The notes under the pieces are model-generated. The model saw only the letters and a list, made by a program, of their open reading frames with translations, was not told where the DNA came from and searched no databases. Shown piece after piece: positions 49,958-57,057 of a stretch of DNA of 57,057 nucleotides. The position numbers and the translations under genes are program-made. The DNA comes from Lachnospiraceae bacterium UBA3762 (GTDB lineage: Bacteria; Bacillota; Clostridia; Lachnospirales; Lachnospiraceae): the NCBI GenBank assembly GCA_002371615.1, contig DFGA01000035.1:1-57057 (forward strand), written 5' to 3'. Position 1 is the first letter of the stretch; each line of letters begins with the position of its first letter.

Positions 49958-51889
49958 CTAGTATCCGCCTTCCATCATCATCGTAAAACCATCGGGAAGC
50001 TCTCCTGCCTGGCTATTGACCAATACGGTCATTCCCTCTTTTATGTCCTGCGAAATGACTTCCGTAAAATAATCCCCCTCAAGTCCGATCTGTACGGGAA
50101 CTTCTCTTGCCCCCTGAACCGACGCAAGAGGCGATGTATTTTTAGGCGCTGCAGGAGCAGAGTCTTCCTTGTTTGCGCCCTTCATCAGTCCGTCAATGCC
50201 TATAACGGGTATCCCGCCGCTCTTGTTCTCTTCCGGAGCAGCATTTGAGGCGGTCTTGTCCAGAACATATATAACATTTGCCCCGCCCTCTTTTTGTTCT
50301 ATTGCATCATATGGCACCGCCAGAACATCCCTGTGTGTATCAACGATTATATTTATTTTCGCGCTCATCCCGAGACGCAGCCTTTCGTCTTTGTTAAGAA
50401 CATCTATCTTTACTTCAAATGTATTTGATGTAGAACCGGTTGCTGTCTGCGGACGTGTTGCTGTGGGAGCCACAAAGCTCACTATTCCCTCTAACTCGTC
50501 ATCTCCCGTTGCATCAGTCATGATGACCACACGCTGTCCGAGCTTGACATTGTTGATGTCATACTCATCTATCTGGGTAGCAACCTCAAAAACATCAACC
50601 GCCTGTATAGTCATAAGTGCTCCGGTATTTGCCTGATAGCCGTTTCCTTCCTGCGCATTGACCTCTGTAACAAGACCTGATATGGGTGCAGTCACGATAT
50701 AGTTTTCAAGCGTATCCTCATTCTGCTCCTTCTGACGTTCTAGGTTCTTAACAGCGTCATTTGCCTGAAGATTTCCTTTATTGTAGTTATAATCCGTTTT
50801 CGCATTACTGAATCCCGCATCATATCCGGCCTTGTTAAAATCAACGTATGCAAGATCATAGTTGCGTTGTGCAGTGTCTACGGCATTTTGTGCTGTCTCT
50901 TCGGCCCTGATATAGGTATCTATTCCGGTATCGTATGTTTTTATGACAGACTCATATTCCGTCACTTTAGCTTGTATTTCAGCGATTTCAGCCTGTCTTC
51001 TGATTCCCTCTTCTTTTGTAGGATCAAGAGTTCCGGCGGTTACATCTTCATTGTACTTAGCCTGTGACTTGTACAACTCGTCTTTTTTCCCATCAATCTT
51101 CTCCTTAGCTTCTTCGTACTTTCTCTTATAATCCCCCGTTTCCTCACATGCTTTTGCAAGATCATCCTTAGCCTTCTGCAGATCCTTACCGGCCTTCTGG
51201 AACTTTTCATATGATGTTGCCACAGAGTATGTCTGAAGGTCATAATTATTTACATACGTATAGTTACGGTCTCCGCTGTCAAGTGCCTTGGCCTGTTTTG
51301 CCTCGGTTATGTCCTCTTCAAGTTGTCCTATCTTCTTGTTGATATCTTCGACCGAAAAGGTCACTACTACGGCACCCTCTTCAACCATGTCACCGACCTT
51401 GTAGTTAACCTCTTCAATCTTAACTCCGGCAAGCGGACTCGTAAGTGTTCTGACATCTTTGCTCTGGATCGTACCCGTGGTCGCGATGGAGTTGGTTATA
51501 TCCATTCTTGTGATCTCGGCTTCCTGGGTAGTTCCGGCTGCAAGAGCCTCGGCAACCTGTTTTGAAACCTTTACAACCCTATATATGATAAAGCCGACGA
51601 TACCGGCTATTACGGCAGCTATGATCACCCACTTGATCCATGAGTTTTTCTTTTTCCGGTTAAATGTCTGCACGGACACTGAATCTGTTTCTTTGGTTTT
51701 CGTTTTCTTCTTCGGCTTTTCCTTAATCTCTTCGGAAATATCCTCTATATCAGACTTGTCAGTTACAGATTCTGTTGTAATTTCTTCCGTTAATTCTTCT
51801 GACTTATCAATATCCTTGCTCAATCTCTCAACCTCCGCGTTTTTGCGTTGCATCTCCCGTTCCGAAAGCAACACTACATATTGTACCAA
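49958..51889 (-). CDS. MacA/HlyD-type adaptor protein
   Basis: 643 residues as drawn. ATG 51889 has only a weak site; ATG 51853 is an alternative giving 631. An unusual acidic and then Lys-rich cytoplasmic N-terminus (about 75-80 residues) precedes one membrane helix (SWIKWVIIAAVIAGIVGFII). A barrel-sandwich half, a long coiled-coil hairpin (about residues 190-390, KIGQLEEDITEAKQAKALDS, LERQKEQNEDTLENY) and beta-barrel domains follow (IVTAPISGLVTEVNAQEGNG). In Gram-positives such adaptors reach across the wall for MacB-like exporters. First gene of the operon with the ATPase and permease. Confidence 0.85.
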   Translation of the reverse strand: MVQYVVLLSEREMQRKNAEVERLSKDIDKSEELTEEITTESVTDKSDIEDISEEIKEKPKKKTKTKETDSVSVQTFNRKKKNSWIKWVIIAAVIAGIVGFIIYRVVKVSKQVAEALAAGTTQEAEITRMDITNSIATTGTIQSKDVRTLTSPLAGVKIEEVNYKVGDMVEEGAVVVTFSVEDINKKIGQLEEDITEAKQAKALDSGDRNYTYVNNYDLQTYSVATSYEKFQKAGKDLQKAKDDLAKACEETGDYKRKYEEAKEKIDGKKDELYKSQAKYNEDVTAGTLDPTKEEGIRRQAEIAEIQAKVTEYESVIKTYDTGIDTYIRAEETAQNAVDTAQRNYDLAYVDFNKAGYDAGFSNAKTDYNYNKGNLQANDAVKNLERQKEQNEDTLENYIVTAPISGLVTEVNAQEGNGYQANTGALMTIQAVDVFEVATQIDEYDINNVKLGQRVVIMTDATGDDELEGIVSFVAPTATRPQTATGSTSNTFEVKIDVLNKDERLRLGMSAKINIIVDTHRDVLAVPYDAIEQKEGGANVIYVLDKTASNAAPEENKSGGIPVIGIDGLMKGANKEDSAPAAPKNTSPLASVQGAREVPVQIGLEGDYFTEVISQDIKEGMTVLVNSQAGELPDGFTMMMEGGY

Positions 51890-51954
51890 ACCTTAAATTT
51901 TCATACAACATTTACAGCCCGAAAAATATGGTCAAAATATGTTAAAATATCATT

Positions 51955-52341
51955 ATGAACAAAACAAACAAGGACAAATACGGCATCGGTATTACCAAAT
52001 GGTGTCGCGAATACGAAAAACAGCTGGAAGAGACGCTTAACAGAAAGCCCGAAAACGATGAGCTTGCCCGGCTCCTTGCCTCTCATGAAAAAAGGCTCTC
52101 ATACCTTATGCATGAGCGCCTCATTCATCTTATAGTTGTCTTTATAACTGTGATTCTTGTACTGTTCTCAATAGCCCTTATACTGTTTTGTCCGGAAGCG
52201 ATCCCGGCAGCGCTTCCGATGTTTCTTATACTCTTTGTACTTCTTGTTTTCTACATCAGGCACTATTTCTTTCTCGAGAACACCGTGCAGCACTGGTACC
52301 GGCTCACCGAAGAGATCGAGAATATGATCTGCAAAGGCTGA
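51955..52341 (+). CDS. small two-helix membrane protein
   Basis: 128 residues. A charged N-terminal segment (RRNDELARLL-like, KPENDELARLLASHEKRLSY) precedes two hydrophobic helices (LIHLIVVFITVILVLFSIAL and PAALPMFLILFVLLVFYI) and a charged tail ending NMICKG. Divergent from the exporter operon. No family recognised and no obvious ribosome binding site before the ATG. Plausible as a real gene because of its hydrophobic pattern and isolated position. Confidence 0.6.
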   Translation: MNKTNKDKYGIGITKWCREYEKQLEETLNRKPENDELARLLASHEKRLSYLMHERLIHLIVVFITVILVLFSIALILFCPEAIPAALPMFLILFVLLVFYIRHYFFLENTVQHWYRLTEEIENMICKG

Positions 52342-52408
52342 GTCAGTTGTTTCCATGCCTCATTCTTCCCAGAACAGTTCATCAAGAGTTTTATTCAAAG
52401 CCTTGCCG

Positions 52409-52663
52409 TTACTTGGTTTCTCCGAGAAATGCCTTCATCGGATTAATCTTCCTGGCAACATCATAGATTGAATCCTGCTCGTTTTGAATATAATCAATGA
52501 GCTGAGCGATCTCTTCGTCAGAAAAGCCGTTATTACTGACCTTCCGGCATTCGGGAAGGGCAAACTCGGCTGATTTTGCCCCATCCTCGAACAGAACGTA
52601 CACAGCCTTGCTGTCCTTGCTTCTTGTCATTGTGGATACGCTCATTTTGATCTCGCTGTTCAT
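52409..52663 (-). CDS. small hypothetical protein, 84 aa
   Basis: 84 residues with AAGGGG upstream of ATG 52663. Contains SKAVYVLFEDGAKSAEFALP followed by a helical segment DEEIAQLIDYIQNEQDSIYD. Small acidic soluble protein of a kind seen in Lachnospiraceae genomes; function unknown. It follows trpA by 54 bases and may be read from the end of the trp transcript. Confidence 0.6.
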   Translation of the reverse strand: MNSEIKMSVSTMTRSKDSKAVYVLFEDGAKSAEFALPECRKVSNNGFSDEEIAQLIDYIQNEQDSIYDVARKINPMKAFLGETK

Positions 52664-52717
52664 ATTATTACCCCTTATTATCTACGCCATTACAGGCTCG
52701 CCCCGAAAGCTACGCCA

Positions 52718-53500
52718 CTATGGGGCCGTACCTTCAAGTGCATCGCACATGGACTTTACGTATTCGTATACGTGGTCCGGTGCCTTGCTGCCATATCGTT
52801 CGATAATCTTTATTATTGCCGAACCGACGATGGCTCCGTCCGATATCGACGCCATTTTCCGGGCCTGCTCCGGTGTCGAAATACCAAAACCTATTGCACA
52901 TTTTATATCGGTATTTTCGCGTATGATCTTAACGATCGACTCAAGATCCGTGCTTATCTCGCTCCTGACTCCCGTTACTCCCAGGCTTGATACCAGATAG
53001 ATGAACCCTTCGGCCTCCTGCGCGATCATTGATATCCTGTATTTTGACGTGGGAGCGATAAGAGATATCAGATCCACACCGTATTTATGACATGCATCAA
53101 TGAATTCCCCTTTCTCCTCAAAGGGCAGATCCGGAAGTATCAGTCCGTCGATGCCCGTCTTGCTGCAATTTGAGAGAAAATCATCCGCTCCGTATGAATA
53201 CACCACATTGGCATACGTCATAAATACCATGGGAATCTTAACATCCCTCCGAAGATCCCTTACAAGACCGAATATCTTATCTGTTGTAGTTCCTGCAGAC
53301 AATGCCCTTATGTTTGCCGCCTGGATAACCTCTCCCTCCGCCGTCGGATCCGAAAACGGGATCCCCAGTTCTATAAGAGATGCTCCGGCCCGCACCGCAG
53401 CCCGTACGATCCCGGCTGTCGTTTCAAGGTCGGGATCACCGCATGTGATAAAAGGTATGAATGCCTTCCTGCCTTCAAAAGCCTTGTAAATATTACTCAT
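52718..53500 (-). CDS. trpA: tryptophan synthase alpha chain
   Basis: 260 residues. The catalytic residues are in SLIELGIPFSDPTAEGEVIQ (Glu and Asp), and the FITCGDPD start, PDLPFEEKGEF and VSSLGVTG blocks are all typical. It releases indole from indole-3-glycerol phosphate and passes it to TrpB. The start overlaps trpB by eight bases, as expected for the complex partners. Last gene of the trp operon. Confidence 0.97.
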   Translation of the reverse strand: MSNIYKAFEGRKAFIPFITCGDPDLETTAGIVRAAVRAGASLIELGIPFSDPTAEGEVIQAANIRALSAGTTTDKIFGLVRDLRRDVKIPMVFMTYANVVYSYGADDFLSNCSKTGIDGLILPDLPFEEKGEFIDACHKYGVDLISLIAPTSKYRISMIAQEAEGFIYLVSSLGVTGVRSEISTDLESIVKIIRENTDIKCAIGFGISTPEQARKMASISDGAIVGSAIIKIIERYGSKAPDHVYEYVKSMCDALEGTAP

Positions 53501-54689
53501 TGATGTCCTCCCCTCTGTATCTGGCTATGGCTGCGCAGTCCTTGTCTCCGCGTCCGGATATCGTGATCACCATAAGCTCATCCGGCTTCATTTTGGGTGC
53601 GATCTTAATGGCGTGTGCCACGGCATGAGCCGATTCTATCGCCGGTATAATGCCCTCTGTTTTGGCAAGATATTCAAAAGCGCACACAGCCTCCTCATCG
53701 GTTACCGGTACATATTCCGCTCTTCCAATATCGTGCAGATATGCGTGCTCCGGACCTATCCCGGGATAATCAAGCCCCGCGGAAATCGAGTACACCGGCG
53801 CGATCTGTCCGTACTCGTCCTGACAGAAATATGATTTCATCCCGTGGAATATCCCAAGCTTTCCGGTTGCAATTGTTGCTGCGGTCTCATATGTATCTAC
53901 GCCTCTTCCCGCAGCCTCGCATCCGATCAGGCGCACCGAATCATCATTTATAAAATCATAAAATGTCCCTATCGCGTTCGAGCCGCCTCCTACGCAGGCT
54001 AATACCACATCCGGAAGCCGTCCTTCGGCCTCAAGCATCTGCGATTTTATCTCCCTCGAGATCACAGCCTGAAAATCGCGGACGATGGTGGGAAACGGGT
54101 GAGGTCCCATAACCGAGCCGAGGCAGTAATGCGTGTCGTCGATCCGTCTCGTCCACTCTCTCATTGCCTCCGAAACCGCATCCTTAAGGGTTGCCGTTCC
54201 GCTCTTTACAGGGATCACATCGGCACCGAGAAGTTTCATCCTGTACACGTTAAGAGCCTGCCTCTTCGTATCTTCTTCGCCCATGAACACAACGCACTCC
54301 ATTCCGAAAAGTGCCGCTGCCGTAGCGGTTGCGACTCCGTGCTGCCCGGCTCCCGTCTCGGCGATTAGCCTCGTCTTGCCCATTTTCTTCGCAAGGAGCG
54401 CCTGACCAAGTACATTGTTTATCTTATGAGCTCCCGTATGGTTCAGATCCTCTCGTTTCAGATAGATCTTTGCACCGCCGAGATCTTCCGTCATCTTTTT
54501 CGCGAAATACAGTCTTGACGGACGTCCCGCATAGTTATTGAAAAGCTCAGTAAGCTCCCGGTTAAACTCCGGATCCTTCCTGTAATGGTCATATGCCTTT
54601 TCAAGTTCTATAACGGCATTCATCAGCGTTTCCGGAATGTACTGCCCTCCGTGCTGCCCGAATCTGCCCCTTGATCTGTTATCTTTCAT
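53493..54689 (-). CDS. trpB: tryptophan synthase beta chain
   Basis: 398 residues, normal length. PLP-binding Lys is in HTGAHKINNVLGQALLAKKM, the phosphate loop in GGGSNAIGTFYDF, and the start RFGQHGGQYIPETL is typical. It condenses indole with serine to tryptophan. GAGGAAGG precedes ATG 54689. Between trpF (51 bases upstream) and trpA. Confidence 0.98.
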   Translation of the reverse strand: MKDNRSRGRFGQHGGQYIPETLMNAVIELEKAYDHYRKDPEFNRELTELFNNYAGRPSRLYFAKKMTEDLGGAKIYLKREDLNHTGAHKINNVLGQALLAKKMGKTRLIAETGAGQHGVATATAAALFGMECVVFMGEEDTKRQALNVYRMKLLGADVIPVKSGTATLKDAVSEAMREWTRRIDDTHYCLGSVMGPHPFPTIVRDFQAVISREIKSQMLEAEGRLPDVVLACVGGGSNAIGTFYDFINDDSVRLIGCEAAGRGVDTYETAATIATGKLGIFHGMKSYFCQDEYGQIAPVYSISAGLDYPGIGPEHAYLHDIGRAEYVPVTDEEAVCAFEYLAKTEGIIPAIESAHAVAHAIKIAPKMKPDELMVITISGRGDKDCAAIARYRGEDINE

Positions 54690-54740
54690 GCCTTCCTCCG
54701 ATACTTTTGTATACCTGTAAGTCCTGTTATTGCAAATCTC

Positions 54741-55352
54741 TTAATTCTTGAGCATCATGCTTCTTACCGTCATGACAAATCTGCGCATCTTGTCGGGATC
54801 CTTTATACCGCCGGTCTCGATTCCGGAGCTAACATCAACCCCGTAGGGTGACAGTGTCGCAATGGCCTTTGCAACACTATCGCAGTCAAGTCCTCCGGCC
54901 AGAAAGTAGGGTCTCCTCAGATCCCCGATAAGCTCCCAGTTAAATACCAGGCCGCCGCCCTGCCCCGAATCAAGCAGGATCACGTCGGCTGATGTGACTT
55001 TTGCCGCTTCCATATCACGACTGCCGGTAATTTTAAACGCCTTGATTATTTCCTTTACGCCAAGGCACCTTATCCTTTCGATATACTCTCTGTCCTCGCC
55101 ACCGTGAAGCTGTACGATATCGATAATTCCTTCCCTTACAAGCGCCGCAACCTCTTCCTCCGGTGCATCCACGAACACACCCACTGTCTTTATCCGGCTG
55201 TCCGCAAGCTCTCTCAGCCTCTTTGCGTCATCATGGCTTACATATCTTCTGCTTCCTTTCGCGAACACAAAGCCGATATAATCGGGCAAAAGCTCATTCG
55301 CACACAATATATCCTCTTTGCGGCTTAGTCCGCACAGTTTGATCTTCGTCAT
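54741..55352 (-). CDS. trpF: phosphoribosylanthranilate isomerase
   Basis: 203 residues of the (beta/alpha)8 fold. The catalytic Cys is in KIKLCGLSRKED, the general acid region is VILLDSGQGGG, and FLAGGLDCDSVAKAI and GVDVSSGIETGG hold the phosphate. LHGGED marks the middle. It isomerises phosphoribosylanthranilate. The ATG overlaps the trpC stop (ATGA). Confidence 0.97.
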   Translation of the reverse strand: MTKIKLCGLSRKEDILCANELLPDYIGFVFAKGSRRYVSHDDAKRLRELADSRIKTVGVFVDAPEEEVAALVREGIIDIVQLHGGEDREYIERIRCLGVKEIIKAFKITGSRDMEAAKVTSADVILLDSGQGGGLVFNWELIGDLRRPYFLAGGLDCDSVAKAIATLSPYGVDVSSGIETGGIKDPDKMRRFVMTVRSMMLKN

Positions 55353-56143
55353 ACAAGACTCCTGAGCTTATCAAGTGCCGCCGCTTTATCGGCCGCCTTC
55401 ATAACCGTCTCTCCGATAAGTACCGCATCCGCACCGGCATTTCGCACCGCGGCAACATCCTCAGGCGTCCTTATCCCGCTCTCCGACACAAATACCCGAT
55501 CCGCCGGTACCAGATCGCGAAGCCTTGTGCTGTTGGAATTGTCCACGCTAAAATCATGGAGATTCCGGTTATTGACCCCGATGATTTTTGCCCCTGTATC
55601 AACAGCCGTCATAATCTCGCCCTCATCATGGCACTCCACGATGGCGCTTATTCCCAGCTCATTGCATATACCAAGATATTCTTCTATCTGTCCGGCAGAA
55701 AGAATGGCAGTTATCAGAAGCACTGCCCCCGCTCCGAGGGTCCTGGCCTCATATATCATGTACTCATCCACGGTAAAATCCTTGCGAAGGCACGGAACCG
55801 ACACTGCAGACGCAATTTCCTTCAGATATTCATTTCTTCCGAGGAACCACTTCGGCTCGGTGAGGACCGATATACAGTCAGCCCCGGCCTTCTCATAGTC
55901 CTTTGCAATATCCACATAAGGAAAATCATCCGCTATCAGTCCTTTTGACGGGGAAGCCTTCTTGCACTCGAGAATAAACGACAGCCCTTCCTTCGAAAGT
56001 GCCTTCCCGAACTCGAGGTTACCCTTTGGCATATTCAAAGCCATCGTTTTCATATCCTGCAAAGACACCCTGCATTTTGCCGCCTCAGTTCGTGCCATGG
56101 CGTGTTCGGCAAGTTCATCCAGTATTGTATTTGTCCGGCTCAT
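55349..56143 (-). CDS. trpC: indole-3-glycerol phosphate synthase
   Basis: 264 residues from ATG 56143 (GGAG upstream); a GTG nine bases earlier is possible. Catalytic Lys residues are in FILECKKASPSKGLIADDF and PCLRKDFTVDEYMIYEA, Glu in SAIVECHDEGE, and GVNNRNLHDFSVD with VSESGIRTPEDVAA completes the pattern. It forms the indole ring. The gene overlaps trpF by four bases and follows trpD by 38. Confidence 0.97.
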   Translation of the reverse strand: MSRTNTILDELAEHAMARTEAAKCRVSLQDMKTMALNMPKGNLEFGKALSKEGLSFILECKKASPSKGLIADDFPYVDIAKDYEKAGADCISVLTEPKWFLGRNEYLKEIASAVSVPCLRKDFTVDEYMIYEARTLGAGAVLLITAILSAGQIEEYLGICNELGISAIVECHDEGEIMTAVDTGAKIIGVNNRNLHDFSVDNSNSTRLRDLVPADRVFVSESGIRTPEDVAAVRNAGADAVLIGETVMKAADKAAALDKLRSLV

Positions 56144-56181
56144 GATTTTCACGTCTCCTTACTGTCTGAGGGCTATGTTGC

Positions 56182-57057
56182 TTAGTTCACGTCTCCATCC
56201 GGTCGGTTGCTGACTTCAATAAACTTGTGAAGAACCTCAAGGGCTTTGCCCGAATCTATAAGTTCTTTAGCAAGCTCCACACCGGCTTTGAAAGATTCGG
56301 CCTTACCTCCTATATAGAGCGAAGCTCCTGCATTTAGCAGTACCGCATCTCTTTTGGCACTCGGCTCGCCCTTTAATATCCCAAGTGTTATTGCTGCGTT
56401 TTCCTCCGGTGTTCCTCCCACAAGTTCTGATTTGTCACATGTCTTAAATCCGAAATCCTCGGGAGTGATTATAAATGTTTTATACCATCCGTCCTTGATC
56501 TCGCATACTTTTGTAGGGGATGACAGTGAGATCTCATCAAGCTTGTCCATACCGTATACGACCATTCCCCGCTTTACACCGAGGTTTACAAGTACCTGGG
56601 CAAGAGGCTCCACAAGATAATCGTCGTATACACCGAGAAGCTGCATCGTTGGACTTGCCGGGTTGGTAAGGGGTCCGAGAATGTTGAACACGGTCCTAAA
56701 ACCAAGCTCCTTCCTGATGGGACCCACATATTTCATTGAAGAATGATACTTCTGGGCAAAGAAGAAACATATGCCCGCTTCATTTAACAGTTCTATACAT
56801 CTGCCGGGACTCTGGGAAATGTTTACACCCAGTGCTTCCAGACAATCCGCCGTTCCGCATTTTGAAGACGCGGCTCTGTTTCCGTGTTTGGCAACCTTCA
56901 TTCCGCCTGCTGCCGCAACTAATGCGCTTGTAGTCGAAATATTGAAGCTGTGAGCATTGTCTCCGCCTGTTCCGACTATTTCGAAAACATCCATACCGGT
57001 ATCTACCCGGGTTGCATGATCCCGCATGGCAGCCGCGCAGCCTGCGATCTCATCAGT
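56182..57057 (-). CDS. trpD: anthranilate phosphoribosyltransferase, 5' end off the window
   Basis: The frame is open to the right edge. Residues before the first ATG at 57027 read TDEIAGCAAA, which matches the family (EEIAGAA..MR), so the N-terminus is missing and the coding region extends beyond 57057. The PRPP loop GTGGDNAHSFNISTTSALVA, KHGNRAASSKCGTADCLEAL and GPLTNPA are present. The gene order trpD-C-F-B-A implies trpE and trpG to the right. No leader or attenuator can be judged here. Confidence 0.95.
   Translation of the reverse strand, partial: TDEIAGCAAAMRDHATRVDTGMDVFEIVGTGGDNAHSFNISTTSALVAAAGGMKVAKHGNRAASSKCGTADCLEALGVNISQSPGRCIELLNEAGICFFFAQKYHSSMKYVGPIRKELGFRTVFNILGPLTNPASPTMQLLGVYDDYLVEPLAQVLVNLGVKRGMVVYGMDKLDEISLSSPTKVCEIKDGWYKTFIITPEDFGFKTCDKSELVGGTPEENAAITLGILKGEPSAKRDAVLLNAGASLYIGGKAESFKAGVELAKELIDSGKALEVLHKFIEVSNRPDGDVN

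Overview
The window looks like part of the chromosome of an anaerobic, probably rumen or gut, Lachnospiraceae (Butyrivibrio/Pseudobutyrivibrio/Lachnospira-like). The reasons are a Cas12a close in sequence to the Lachnospiraceae Cas12a proteins, a cytosolic cellobiose phosphorylase under a LacI regulator, AGGAGG-type ribosome binding sites on nearly every gene, moderate-to-low GC, and typical Lachnospiraceae PD-(D/E)XK proteins. The genus is an inference.

Layout. 1-3161 is the end of one accessory cluster: two proteins of unknown function, a solitary LytTR regulator and two small genes. 3415-22972 is an integrated genomic island of about 19.5 kb. It is bounded by an exact 22-bp direct repeat of the 3' end of tRNA-Pro(TGG), with a tyrosine integrase next to the intact tRNA. 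From left to right the island carries a candidate defence cassette (membrane protein, DUF262, SIR2-like), a PD-(D/E)XK gene, a long minus-strand series of paralogous, probably exported proteins (one with EF-hand-like calcium loops, one resembling the FliD C-terminal domain), an AgrC/AgrA-type two-component pair, a large inverted-repeat region next to a ParM-like actin with a small partner, and the integrase. 23083-39071 is mostly core chromosome: SAM methyltransferase, phosphodiesterase, RdgB, hybrid kinase plus response regulator, THUMP RNA methyltransferase, malic enzyme, LacI regulator plus cellobiose phosphorylase, a lipoprotein, a flavodoxin fusion and a PD-(D/E)XK protein. 39338-46664 is a complete type V-A CRISPR-Cas locus: cas12a-cas4-cas1-cas2 and an array of 27 repeats and 26 spacers, all on the minus strand. 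47008-51889 holds an aldo/keto reductase and a MacAB-like export operon. 52718-57057 is the trp operon (trpD-C-F-B-A), cut by the right edge.

How the genes work together. Four promoters in the island and one to its left carry pairs of about 10-bp direct repeats exactly 21 bp apart, which is the geometry of LytTR operators. Each pair is followed at nearly constant distance by a -10-like hexamer. The island pairs share AAACGACTAT and precede the FliD-like gene, a second exported-protein gene, the two-component operon itself and a third exported-protein gene. The pair at the left cluster has a different sequence and precedes the solitary LytTR gene. I read this as a mobile, peptide-signal-type (agr-like) regulon for surface or exported proteins. 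Several of its genes also have short leader ORFs with related peptide sequences, three of them overlapping or lying next to terminator hairpins. The response regulator of the island is split at a run of seven A residues, and another cluster gene has an in-frame stop, so parts of the system may be switching or decaying.

The most original material is this mobile LytTR regulon with its leader peptides and A7-split regulator, the SIR2-like/DUF262/membrane cassette, and the centromere-like inverted repeat beside the ParM gene. The Cas12a locus is complete and looks functional. It has one exactly duplicated spacer, and one spacer encodes a tyrosine-recombinase motif.
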